Below, piece after piece: positions 34,173 to 43,068 of a stretch of 64,000 nt of DNA (position 1 is the first letter of the stretch; the number at the start of each line of letters is the position of its first letter). The stretch comes from Marinicella rhabdoformis (GTDB lineage: Bacteria > Pseudomonadota > Gammaproteobacteria > Xanthomonadales > Marinicellaceae): NCBI RefSeq assembly GCF_009671245.1, contig NZ_VTFS01000008.1:1-64000 (forward strand), in the 5' to 3' direction. The notes beneath the pieces were generated by a model, which searched no databases, had not been told where the DNA came from, and saw nothing but the letters and a program-made list of their open reading frames with translations. The translations under genes were made by a program, and so were the position numbers.

Positions 34173-37100
34173 TGAACATATTGCCAAGTAAATTGTTTTT
34201 CAAAAGAACTGCATGGTTTTTGTTGCTGTTGGTGGTGCTGTTTGTTGTTGCTTATCAAGGCATCCTGAGAACAGATACTGGCAGTCGCTGGGCATTGGGG
34301 TTTGTGACAGGGCAATGGTTGCCTGAATTGAGTTACCAAGATATGACCGGTAATTTGAGTCAGGGTATCACGCTGAAAAAAGTTCGCTATGAAGACAGCA
34401 GTGCATCGGTCACAGTGGCTGAATTAAAAACGGGTGAATTGTCACTTTCTTATTGGCAGCCAGCCTTGGTGTTATCACAACTGAAAGTCAAAGACACTTC
34501 ACTTCGCATCAAAGAAACAACAGCCGTTGAAAGCACCAAGCCAATGCAGTGGCAGGGTTTTGCATTACCGTTCGATGTGGATGTGAATGGTATCAATGTG
34601 TCAGGATTTACCCTAGACCAAGAAGCGCCTTTTCATGTGGCGTCATTATCCACCGCACTCAAAGTACGTGATGATGTTTGGACTATTAATAAATTAAATA
34701 TAGCGGCTGAAGGATTAAAGTTTCTGGCGGATGCAAAGATTCAATCCAATGAACAGTTAAATATGACGCTCAGTGGTGACTTGTCGTGGCAGACAGAAAA
34801 CATCGAATGGCAAGCAAATTTAGGTATCAATGGTGATAAAAATCAACTGCTAGGAAACTTAACTCAATACTACAAAGATGATGTATTAGATGGGCATTTG
34901 CAAAGTCAATTCAAGCTGGAAGACCTTTTTGGGGCTTTGAAATTCGAAGTCATTACGGTTTCGGAAAATTTAAAATTGACTGCGGCTGAAGATCAGTTGT
35001 TACTCAACTTGTCAGAGTTGATGGTCAAAGGCAACGTTGATGCCTACCAAATTTCAGGTCAAGCCGAAATTCAATCTGAGCAATTCAATCAAGTAAGTAC
35101 CACATGGCAAGCCGAAGGTGATTTGAATGGTTTGAATATTGAAAGTTTAAACCTCGGAGGTGATGCCGGTGACATGTCATTAAAGGGTACAGTGGATTGG
35201 GCGGATGGCTTTGCTTTGGTCAGTAAGGTGCAATCGGTGGGTTTGAATCCTGCTTGGATAAACAAAGATTGGCCAGGGCAATTGGATGCGTATGCTTCGG
35301 TCAACCTGAAGTGGCATGATGCCAATGAATGGGACGTTAAAGTTCCTCAACTTGAAATCAATGGCCAATTAAAAAATGCACCTTTGTCATTGATAATGGC
35401 TGGACATTCTGGAGTCAGTGGCACCCAAACACAACAATCGGAAGGGTCTGTCCAAGGCAGTTGGGGTAACAATGCGTTCAATCTGATTGGCCGTCACGAA
35501 GGTGTAAATTCAAAATGGCAACTTAATTCAGATTTGAATTTGAAGCAAATGACGTTGATAGAACCGAAGTTAGCTGGTGAGCTTACAGGGACAGTGGTTT
35601 TAGACGGTGTAGGGCAAACAGCACACATCGAGGCACGATTAAAGGGAAAAAGTTTAACTTATGATCAACATCAAGTTGAAACCTTTGGGATTGATGTGGC
35701 CGCTGATTTAGGTGCAACATCAGATGGGAAGCTGTCAGTTAATACGAACATGCAAGATGTGTTGATAGCGGGTGAAACAATCAATAGCCTGACAGTCAAT
35801 GTTGATGGTTTGGTCAAAGACCATCAAATGGCTGTAAAAATTGAAGCCAGTGATGTGCGTTCTGAGGCGTTAATCACAGGGAATTATGACCATACAAATA
35901 AGCAATACACCGGCACATTAAACCAGCATGAAGTTTCATTGAATGACTTTGATGTTCAGTGGGGTTTAGTTAATGTGGTTGCGTTTGAATTGAGCCCAGT
36001 GGGTTGGCATTTGGATCAATCTTGCTGGCAACAGCAAACCACAGTTGACGTGGCTGATACAAGTGAGTTGTGTGTTGATGTCAAATCTTCAAAAAACGGT
36101 CAAATAGCAGGTCAGTTGGCGCTGTCACAAGTGGATTTGAGCAAGTGGTCATTTTTGTTGCCACAAGGTTTTTCAGGATCAGGGCAGCTAGAAGGTGACA
36201 TGTCTTTTGAGCTTATGGGAAGTGATGTCAATGTTGATGCGCAGTTAGAAATGACGGCAGGGTCTTTGCTTGTTGAATCTTTGAATGGAGCGACTTTAGA
36301 TGGCAAAACTCAAAAGTTAAAGTTCAGCAAAGGGGTTTTATCTGCGCAACAAATCAACGACCAATCAAAGGTTCAGTTTGATTTGGCTTTAGACGACGGC
36401 TCATTTTTAAATTTAAATGCGCTGTTGAAAGTCAACCAAGCTGACAGTGCAACCACTCAATTGAAGCCGATGCAGCGGATATATTTAGAAGGTGATTTCG
36501 ATGGTTATTTGGCAGACAACGACATGATATCTGGTTTTTTTGATGAGATTAAGCAAGTAGAAGGTCAGTTGAATGTGTCTGGTCAAGTCAAAGGTCCTTT
36601 GAACCAACCACAAGTTTTTGCGCAAATTTCACTTGAAGAGGGTGATATCGATTTAAAATCTGTTGATGTGCCTTTGAGTCAGGTTAAAGCAGAAATACAA
36701 AGCATATCTAAATCAAATTTTCATTACTTGGTTTCAGCTCAAGCAGGTAATGGACAATTAACTGTAGCAGGTGATTTATTGTTTATTGAAAACCAACCTT
36801 GGCAATTGACATCTGAGGTCAGAGGTAAGAACTTTCTTGTTGCAGAAGGAGAACAAATTAACCTCTCTATATCGCCCCAACTCAACATAAAATATGCTGA
36901 CGCACTGACAGAAGTGTCGGGCGAACTTCGCATACCTCAAGCCAGTATCAACGTTCAAGAAATGCCAGTCACAGTGACCACATTGTCCAGTGATGTTGTC
37001 TATGTTGGTGATCAAAGTGGCCAACAAGACGGGGGTGGTTCAAATTTATTAATCGATATAAAGGCCATAATTGAAGAAAAAGTGAAGCTCGAAGTACTGG

Positions 37101-37753
37101 GCTTGACCGCAGATTTGTCGGGGGCGCTGCAATTAAAAAATGGTGAACAAAAACAAGACATCAAAGCATTCGGTCAATTAAATATCACAGATGGTGTTTA
37201 CGAAATTTATGGTCAAAAATTGAACATAACACAAGGTTTGTTGATATTTGATGGGCCTATTGATAATCCGATTTTACAAGTCAGAGCAGAAAGAAAGGCA
37301 CAAGATGAACAAATTGTGGGCATTAAACTCAGTGGTGATGTGAATAATTACAAGACCACACTTTTTGCCAATCCACCATTAAATGATGCTGAAACCTTGT
37401 CTTATATTGTTACAGGTAAGGGCCTCAATAATTTAGAAGGTTCGGGCGATTCAGATAAAATAGCTGAAGCCGTATTGATGATGGGTTTAAGGCAAAACAG
37501 CGAATTAATCAGCGGTTTAAAAAATGGACTGGGTATCGATGTGTTGAGTGTGACCAACCAATCAGAAACTGGTGCCACAGTGGAAGCAGGCAAAAACTTG
37601 GGTGATAAAGTGTTTGTGGGTTACAACCAAGGCATCTTTAAACACATAGGCTATTGGTTGTTGCGTTATCAAATCAATGACAAACTCAGTCTGGAGACCA
37701 AGCAAGGCGAAGAACAATCAGTCGATTTGGTTTATCGGCGCGAAAAGAAATAG
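34172..37753 (+). CDS. tamB: Translocation and assembly module inner-membrane protein TamB
   Basis: 1193 residues from the ATG at 34172 (overlaps the tamA stop). There is one N-terminal transmembrane anchor (TAWFLLLLVVLFVVAYQGIL), then over 1000 residues of repeating beta strands typical of AsmA-like/TamB bridge proteins. The conserved DUF490/TamB C-terminal domain ends the protein (IYGQKLNITQGLLIFDGPIDNPILQVRAER, LFANPPLNDAETLSYIVTGK, GYNQGIFKHIGYWLLRYQINDKLSLET). It spans the periplasm to meet TamA and probably conducts phospholipids to the outer membrane. Confidence 0.95.
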   Translation: MNILPSKLFFKRTAWFLLLLVVLFVVAYQGILRTDTGSRWALGFVTGQWLPELSYQDMTGNLSQGITLKKVRYEDSSASVTVAELKTGELSLSYWQPALVLSQLKVKDTSLRIKETTAVESTKPMQWQGFALPFDVDVNGINVSGFTLDQEAPFHVASLSTALKVRDDVWTINKLNIAAEGLKFLADAKIQSNEQLNMTLSGDLSWQTENIEWQANLGINGDKNQLLGNLTQYYKDDVLDGHLQSQFKLEDLFGALKFEVITVSENLKLTAAEDQLLLNLSELMVKGNVDAYQISGQAEIQSEQFNQVSTTWQAEGDLNGLNIESLNLGGDAGDMSLKGTVDWADGFALVSKVQSVGLNPAWINKDWPGQLDAYASVNLKWHDANEWDVKVPQLEINGQLKNAPLSLIMAGHSGVSGTQTQQSEGSVQGSWGNNAFNLIGRHEGVNSKWQLNSDLNLKQMTLIEPKLAGELTGTVVLDGVGQTAHIEARLKGKSLTYDQHQVETFGIDVAADLGATSDGKLSVNTNMQDVLIAGETINSLTVNVDGLVKDHQMAVKIEASDVRSEALITGNYDHTNKQYTGTLNQHEVSLNDFDVQWGLVNVVAFELSPVGWHLDQSCWQQQTTVDVADTSELCVDVKSSKNGQIAGQLALSQVDLSKWSFLLPQGFSGSGQLEGDMSFELMGSDVNVDAQLEMTAGSLLVESLNGATLDGKTQKLKFSKGVLSAQQINDQSKVQFDLALDDGSFLNLNALLKVNQADSATTQLKPMQRIYLEGDFDGYLADNDMISGFFDEIKQVEGQLNVSGQVKGPLNQPQVFAQISLEEGDIDLKSVDVPLSQVKAEIQSISKSNFHYLVSAQAGNGQLTVAGDLLFIENQPWQLTSEVRGKNFLVAEGEQINLSISPQLNIKYADALTEVSGELRIPQASINVQEMPVTVTTLSSDVVYVGDQSGQQDGGGSNLLIDIKAIIEEKVKLEVLGLTADLSGALQLKNGEQKQDIKAFGQLNITDGVYEIYGQKLNITQGLLIFDGPIDNPILQVRAERKAQDEQIVGIKLSGDVNNYKTTLFANPPLNDAETLSYIVTGKGLNNLEGSGDSDKIAEAVLMMGLRQNSELISGLKNGLGIDVLSVTNQSETGATVEAGKNLGDKVFVGYNQGIFKHIGYWLLRYQINDKLSLETKQGEEQSVDLVYRREKK

Positions 37754-37856
37754 ATAAGTAATCTGTGATGCATTTGAAGCAGGCAAACTTGAGAAATATC
37801 ACATTTTATTGAATTTTGTCTATTTTCAAACTTCGTTTGAACCCGCTTCGCTATGG

Positions 37857-37879
37857 ATTACCCGGTCAAGCCGGGTAAT
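37857..37879. repeat. Palindromic REP-like hairpin after tamB
   Basis: ATTACCCGG (37857-37865) and CCGGGTAAT (37871-37879) form a perfect 9-bp stem with loop TCAAG, flanked by TGG and GACGG as in the repeats at 19939-20106. It lies about 100 bases after the tamB stop. It may stabilise or end the transcript. The rest of the 37754-38038 gap shows no gene. Confidence 0.65.
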
Positions 37880-38038
37880 GACGGTGTTTATTATTGGAAA
37901 AACTCCCAAAAGCACCACGGGTATAAGTAAGAAATAGATACGCAAGAAATAAACGCGAAAGGCATGGCTTATTAAAAAAAATGAGTCTTGTGTTTTTACT
38001 CAAGGCAGATACCGCTAAAATAGCGCCCAATTGATTCA

Positions 38039-39265
38039 ATGACCAACATGAAAGACTTAAACAATCAGGCAAGACACATCGTAAATATAGCTGGCATTCC
38101 TGTCGGTGGTGAACATGTCGTGGTGCAATCCATGACGAATACCGATACCGCTGATGCCAAAGGTACGGCACAACAGATTTATCAATTGCATGAAGCCGGT
38201 TCACAAATGGTTCGTATCACGGTCAACAACGAAGAATCGGCTGCTGCTGTGCCAGAGATTATTGACCGGCTTCGTGCCGCACGTTGTGACGTACCGGTGA
38301 TTGGAGATTTTCACTACAACGGTCATCGTTTGTTACAAGACTATCCAGAATGTGCTGAAAAATTGGCCAAATACCGCATCAATCCGGGTAATGTGGGCTT
38401 CGGTCGCAAGCGTGACAGCCAGTTTGAAGAAATCATACAAGTGGCCAAAGACCTGAATAAGCCGGTCAGAATAGGTGGTAACTGGGGCAGTTTAGATCAA
38501 AAACTGATGGCCAAAATGATGGACGAAAACGCCAAAAGTACCAATCCTTTGTCATCAGGTGCTTTGATAGAAAAAGCCTTGATTGATTCAGTGCTACAAA
38601 GTGCAACACAAGCGGAAAGCTTTGGCCTGCCAGCTGATCGCATCATCGTTTCATGTAAAGTCAGCAGCGTTCAATCATTGATTCGAATCTATCAAAACCT
38701 TTACCAACAATGCCGCTATGCGTTGCATTTGGGATTAACCGAAGCAGGCATGGGCAACAAAGGCATTGTGGCTTCAACCGCTGCTTTGAGTGTGCTGTTA
38801 CAACAAGGCATAGGCGACACTATCCGTGTTTCCTTAACACCAGAACCGAACCAAGCCCGCACCGAAGAAGTGAAAATTGCCCAACAAATCTTGCAGAGTC
38901 TGGAACTGCAATCATTCAAACCTGAAGTCACCGCTTGTCCCGGTTGTGGTCGAACAACAAGTGTCTTCTTCCAAGAACTGGCCCAACAAGTCACCAACCA
39001 CATGGACAACAAAATGCCCGGCTGGCGTGTCACACACCCCGGAGTGAAAGACATGAATGTTGCCGTCATGGGTTGTATAGTTAATGGCCCCGGTGAATCA
39101 AAACATGCCGACATCGGTATCTCATTGCCCGGTACAGGCGAAGCACCTTCGGCCCCCATCTTCATCAAAGGCCAAAAAGCCCAAACCCTGAAAGGGGAAA
39201 AAATCGCCGAACAGTTTTTACAGATTTTGGATGATTTTGTTGAAGAAGAATATGCTGTTAAATGA
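38039..39265 (+). CDS. ispG: 4-hydroxy-3-methylbut-2-enyl-diphosphate synthase (flavodoxin)
   Basis: 408 residues, compact bacterial form without the plant insert. The N-terminal TIM-barrel part holds [29 protein letters not shown] and [11 protein letters not shown]. The C-terminal iron-sulfur domain holds the cysteines CPGCGRTT and [10 protein letters not shown] for the 4Fe-4S cluster. It performs the penultimate step of the MEP isoprenoid pathway, reducing the cyclodiphosphate to HMBPP. Its stop overlaps the ATG of the cold-shock/DUF1294 gene. Downstream of a gene as essential as ispG, the next two genes are probably carried on its transcript. Confidence 0.97.
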   Translation: MTNMKDLNNQARHIVNIAGIPVGGEHVVVQSMTNTDTADAKGTAQQIYQLHEAGSQMVRITVNNEESAAAVPEIIDRLRAARCDVPVIGDFHYNGHRLLQDYPECAEKLAKYRINPGNVGFGRKRDSQFEEIIQVAKDLNKPVRIGGNWGSLDQKLMAKMMDENAKSTNPLSSGALIEKALIDSVLQSATQAESFGLPADRIIVSCKVSSVQSLIRIYQNLYQQCRYALHLGLTEAGMGNKGIVASTAALSVLLQQGIGDTIRVSLTPEPNQARTEEVKIAQQILQSLELQSFKPEVTACPGCGRTTSVFFQELAQQVTNHMDNKMPGWRVTHPGVKDMNVAVMGCIVNGPGESKHADIGISLPGTGEAPSAPIFIKGQKAQTLKGEKIAEQFLQILDDFVEEEYAVK

Positions 39266-39879
39266 TAAAGCTTCAAGGGATTGTTAAAGAATGGAATGAT
39301 GACAAGGGTTTCGGGTTCATTAAATCGGAATCAGGTGATGGTGATTTGTTTTTTCATATATCATCGTTTAAGTCAAAGGGCAGGCCAGAAATCAATCAGC
39401 AGGTCAAATTCAATCATGGGAAAGACGGTCAAGGCAGAGCGAGGGCTGTTGATGTCAGGTTGGTCGATGAGGAAGTTCCATTGGGTTCTGCGATGAAAGC
39501 TTTTTTGATCAGCCTTGTGTTTTTGGTTGTAATTTATATTCTGGGTGTTTTCAACTATTTGCCGATGCTGTTATGTTGGGTTTATGTACTGGTGAGTTTC
39601 GTTACGTTTTTCTTTTATGGTTGGGATAAATTGGCGGCAAAAAAATCATGGCAAAGGACACCTGAATTCACTTTACATTGGCTCTCTTTGTTGTGTGGTT
39701 GGCCTGGTGCGATGTATGCGCAGCAGTTGTTCAGGCACAAATCCTACAAACCTTCTTTTCGCCGAGGATTTTATATAACGGTGTTTGTAAACTTGATTGG
39801 TTTGGTTTATTTGCTATCTCCTTATGGCCAATGGCTGGTTGATCAATTGAAGCACGTCAATGTTTTGGATCATTTTTAG
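39262..39879 (+). CDS. Cold-shock domain / DUF1294 membrane fusion protein
   Basis: 205 residues. Residues 1-65 are a cold-shock OB-fold ([31 protein letters not shown], with the RNP1-like KGFGFIKS and RNP2-like LFFHIS). The rest is a DUF1294 membrane domain with about three helices and the conserved [51 protein letters not shown]. The fusion is a known architecture of unknown function; it would place an RNA/DNA-binding module at the membrane. It is coupled to ispG by an ATGA overlap and to the next gene by TAGTG. Confidence 0.9.
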   Translation: MIKLQGIVKEWNDDKGFGFIKSESGDGDLFFHISSFKSKGRPEINQQVKFNHGKDGQGRARAVDVRLVDEEVPLGSAMKAFLISLVFLVVIYILGVFNYLPMLLCWVYVLVSFVTFFFYGWDKLAAKKSWQRTPEFTLHWLSLLCGWPGAMYAQQLFRHKSYKPSFRRGFYITVFVNLIGLVYLLSPYGQWLVDQLKHVNVLDHF

Positions 39880-40574
39880 TGAATATTGGATTAAAAGTTG
39901 GCATGTTTTTTATGGTGTTGAGTTACAGCGTTTGTGCGTTGGCAGAATCCAGTGAGTGTTACGGCACAACTTCTAATGGCAGGATCGAAAATGCTGTGCC
40001 ATTGCCCGAGAAAGGTGGGAATTTCATTTCATATACTACTGATTTGGAATTAAGCGGTCGTACTTTTGTTCATGATGCGGTGAAGGAGATTGTGGTTCAA
40101 TCTTATAAAACACTGGATGAGTCCCACCCTGAAAAAGTCTTTAAATATGCCGAAACTGGATCGAAAAATGGCGGTCTATTTTGGCCACATAAAACGCACC
40201 AAAATGGTTTGTCTGTTGACTTTATGGTGCCGGTACTTAATAAGAAAGGTCAGTCGGTTCATTTGAAAACCGATGCTGCAAATCGTTTCGGTTATGACAT
40301 TGAATTCGATGAGGCGGGTGTTTGGGGCAATCTACAAATAGATTTCGAAGCTTTGGCGGCGCATTTGGTGGCTTTAGACCAACAAACGAAAAACCAAGGG
40401 TATGGTTTATGGCGTGTGATTTTTGACCCTGAATTACAGCCTTTGTTACTCAAAACCAAGCAGGGTGACTACATTCGTGAAAATATAAAATTATCTAGCA
40501 AACGATCGTGGGTCAGGCATGATGAACATTATCATGTGGATTTTGATATACCATGCAAGCCTTTAGCAAAATAA
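39879..40574 (+). CDS. Periplasmic M74 (MepA)-like murein endopeptidase
   Basis: 231 residues from a GTG whose first base is the last base of the previous stop. A signal peptide ends near residue 22 (VCALA-ES). The LAS-type metallopeptidase ligands are visible: H and D in HKTHQNGLSVDFMVP and the H-x-H in WVRHDEHYHVDFDIP. These match the pattern of penicillin-insensitive murein endopeptidase MepA, which cuts D-Ala-meso-DAP cross-links. Overall similarity to MepA looks distant, so the family call is firmer than the substrate. It ends the ispG transcript, with a strong terminator 3 bases on. Confidence 0.8.
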   Translation: MNIGLKVGMFFMVLSYSVCALAESSECYGTTSNGRIENAVPLPEKGGNFISYTTDLELSGRTFVHDAVKEIVVQSYKTLDESHPEKVFKYAETGSKNGGLFWPHKTHQNGLSVDFMVPVLNKKGQSVHLKTDAANRFGYDIEFDEAGVWGNLQIDFEALAAHLVALDQQTKNQGYGLWRVIFDPELQPLLLKTKQGDYIRENIKLSSKRSWVRHDEHYHVDFDIPCKPLAK

Positions 40575-40576
40575 AA

Positions 40577-40610
40577 AAAGGGCTTCTGATTCAGAAGCCC
40601 TTTGTATTTT
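40577..40610. terminator. Bidirectional intrinsic terminator
   Basis: A 12-bp stem (AAAGGGCTTCTG with CAGAAGCCCTTT, 3-base loop) has T-runs on both strands. It sits between the convergent MepA-like and DUF4397 genes. Confidence 0.93.
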
Positions 40611-40628
40611 AGATCGTTATTTGTCGAA

Positions 40629-42449
40629 TTAATTGTGTTCAATCAAAGACTCACAAAATTCAACTGTGCTTCCTGATAATCTGATTAAAGGAATGCTGCC
40701 AGTGAGACCACTGTCAGATAGTTCATAGTCAACCGTTGCTGTGCGACAGCCATCAAACTTAATGTTCAAAGAACCGGCTTCACTGTTTTCAACCATAACA
40801 TCTTGATTAAAAATGCCGCCTTCGCTCAAGGCCAGTGTCAAAGAAGCTTCTGTGCCATCATAAGTGCCTTGGGCAGTTAACCATCGGTGGTTAGGTGAAC
40901 CTACAACTGCCATTTCATTACCGTCTGCAAAGGTGGTGTCATAAGTAAACCAGGCAACAAATATGGTTTCTAACTCAGGAAAGACTTCTATAAAAAAGCC
41001 TTGGCCAGGTGTTTCATAGTTATACCAAGCGCCATTTAATCCTGGGTTTAAAGTAGTGAAGTCAGGCTCAGTAGGTAAGACGGTGCTTTCGCCGTTACCG
41101 TACGTGGCATAGAAACCCAAATCTTGGTTGGTGATGTCACCCGTTGCAAATACTGTGATGATGTCACCGTCATTTAAAAACACGGGTGCCAAGTCAATCA
41201 ATCGCGTGCTGCCATCGGGTGTAGAAACATTCAAATCATACATACCAGTAGGCAACTCTAAATAACCAGAATTTTGTCCAAACTCAACAGAAGACAAGCC
41301 AGCAACTATGAAGCCATCATCTGTGCGAATAGAAACTGCGGTATCCGCTAAATCCATGGCAAAGGGCGCGCTGTGAACGATGCGTACTTTAGCAAAGCCG
41401 GCAGATGGCATGCTGTTGTCATCCATTAATGGTAAAAGGCTTAAAGGTTGGTTGCTTCCATCACCAATAGCGACCACGGTGTAATCTGTTTCAGAGGCTA
41501 AATCTACTGTTGCCATGATGGCGGGATCATCAGCGCCTGGAGGAGCGAAAACTTCTAACATGGTGCTGCCTGGTGCCATGCCATTATCAGTTAAAGTCAG
41601 GTAACCAGAAGACTGTAAAAATTCAACGCCATTCAACACTTCTGAACTATTGACATCAACTGAAACGGCTGTGTCAGCCTTATTCATAGCAAAAGGTGCC
41701 AAATGGGCCACATTGACTCGTGTTGGTGCCGTTGTTTCTAGAGCCAATGAGGCTGAAGTGCCGTCACCAAATACGGCATAGGCACCAACGGGTTGATTCA
41801 CACCATCACCTGTAGCAAATACGTTCACCACTGCACCGGCTGGTAAATCAATCGGCGCGATGTCAATCAATCTTGTCGATCCATCTGCTGTTGATACATT
41901 GAGGTCATAATTGCCCGCTGGAATTTCAAAAAAGCCAGAATCTTGGCCAAACAAAACGCTGTTTAAGCCATTCACTACTGTGCCATCGTCTAACCTGATA
42001 GAAGCTGCTGTGGCATTGATGTCTGATGCAAACGGTGCCGCGTGAATCACACGAATCATGACATTGCCATCAGCTGGCATGGATTGACTGTCTTCTAAGG
42101 CCAGCAAAGACAAAGGTTGATTAACACCGTCGCCAATGGCCGTCACTGAATAGAAAGTGTCAGCAGCTAGGTCAACAGTTGCTGTGATTGCAGGGCTGTC
42201 AGCACCCAGTGGGGCAAAAACATCCAGTTTGGTTGCTCCCGGCGCCATACCAGCTGATGCCAGTTCCAGATAACCTGAAGACTGTAGGAAAGTCACACCA
42301 TTAAGTACTTCTGTATCGTTGACATTGATTGATACAGCGGTCCCGTCTATGCTGTCTGCAAAAGGTGCTAAATGATTGACATTAACTTGTGTCGCCAATG
42401 CCAGAGAATTAAGGCTTAACAAGCCAGCCATTCCGATAAATTTGTTCAT
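40629..42449 (-). CDS. Secreted DUF4397 repeat protein
   Basis: 606 residues. A signal peptide (MNKFIGMAGLLSLNSLALA) is followed by four DUF4397 Ig-like units in an A-B-A-B order: RVNVAHLAPFA...VLNGVEFLQSSGYL (A) alternating with IRVIHAAPFA...FGQDSGFFEIPAGNYDLNVST (B). The two A-B pairs are close copies, about 220 residues each, so a two-domain block was duplicated. The last ~135 residues form a different domain, GAWYNYETPGQGFFIEVFPE...FVAWFTYD, found at the end of many secreted proteins in related bacteria. An AAGGAA site precedes the ATG. It is probably a surface or extracellular binding protein. No enzyme motif is seen. Confidence 0.88.
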   Translation of the reverse strand: MNKFIGMAGLLSLNSLALATQVNVNHLAPFADSIDGTAVSINVNDTEVLNGVTFLQSSGYLELASAGMAPGATKLDVFAPLGADSPAITATVDLAADTFYSVTAIGDGVNQPLSLLALEDSQSMPADGNVMIRVIHAAPFASDINATAASIRLDDGTVVNGLNSVLFGQDSGFFEIPAGNYDLNVSTADGSTRLIDIAPIDLPAGAVVNVFATGDGVNQPVGAYAVFGDGTSASLALETTAPTRVNVAHLAPFAMNKADTAVSVDVNSSEVLNGVEFLQSSGYLTLTDNGMAPGSTMLEVFAPPGADDPAIMATVDLASETDYTVVAIGDGSNQPLSLLPLMDDNSMPSAGFAKVRIVHSAPFAMDLADTAVSIRTDDGFIVAGLSSVEFGQNSGYLELPTGMYDLNVSTPDGSTRLIDLAPVFLNDGDIITVFATGDITNQDLGFYATYGNGESTVLPTEPDFTTLNPGLNGAWYNYETPGQGFFIEVFPELETIFVAWFTYDTTFADGNEMAVVGSPNHRWLTAQGTYDGTEASLTLALSEGGIFNQDVMVENSEAGSLNIKFDGCRTATVDYELSDSGLTGSIPLIRLSGSTVEFCESLIEHN

Positions 42450-42667
42450 TACTCAATTCCTTGTTTCAAGAGCTGTTTATTTTATTTATGGCATGTGAGT
42501 GGCTTGTGAAGGAGTGTATAGAATACTTTCACAAGAATTTCACACTTAAATAATTTAAAAAGCTTGGTATGTTCTGGCTATAATCTGACAGTTGCTTTTT
42601 AGTCGTGCTGGAATGGCACCATATAATTGAGTCAAACTAAAATGTTTTTAATTAATTAGGGGATGTT

Positions 42668-42964
42668 GTGAGGGTAATTTTAGGGTTGGTCGTTGGTTAT
42701 GTGGTTTTTTTCTATATGGATTTTGGTTATGTTAGACAAGAAAAGTGTAGTAACCTGGAAGAGTTTGCGACTAAGAAGGCAGATTTGATTTATGATTTGG
42801 CAATGCACCAAACCAAAGGCAATGAGGTGGACAAGGTTCGGTTGGAACGCATGTATAAAAGTGACAGAAGGATCAGTTATGCTATGTCACCGTATGCGCA
42901 AGCATCTGATTACCAAAGTGCCTGTGATGCCATAGATGAAATCAACAAACAAATAACGCAGTAG
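42668..42964 (+). CDS. Small protein of unknown function with N-terminal membrane segment
   Basis: 98 residues from a GTG start with AGGGGA 4 bases upstream. Residues 2-18 are hydrophobic (RVILGLVVGYVVFFYMDFGYV), either an anchor or an uncleaved signal. The rest is charged and helical, with two cysteines (QEKCSNLEE, SACDAIDE). Not recognised. It stands alone between the DUF4397 and M16 genes. Codon use and a clean ribosome site favour a real gene. Confidence 0.55.
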   Translation: MRVILGLVVGYVVFFYMDFGYVRQEKCSNLEEFATKKADLIYDLAMHQTKGNEVDKVRLERMYKSDRRISYAMSPYAQASDYQSACDAIDEINKQITQ

Positions 42965-43068
42965 TTCCAATCTAACCATATCAATTTGATGGAATAATGA
43001 CCATAGCCCTATAACAGAGTGGTCTGCTTTCTGTTAAAATTTTTGCCCTTTATAAAGTGGGCACAAAG

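Noticed and set aside
38716-39276. 186-codon open frame on the minus strand
   Set aside because: It is antisense to ispG over its conserved Fe-S region; the product resembles no family.
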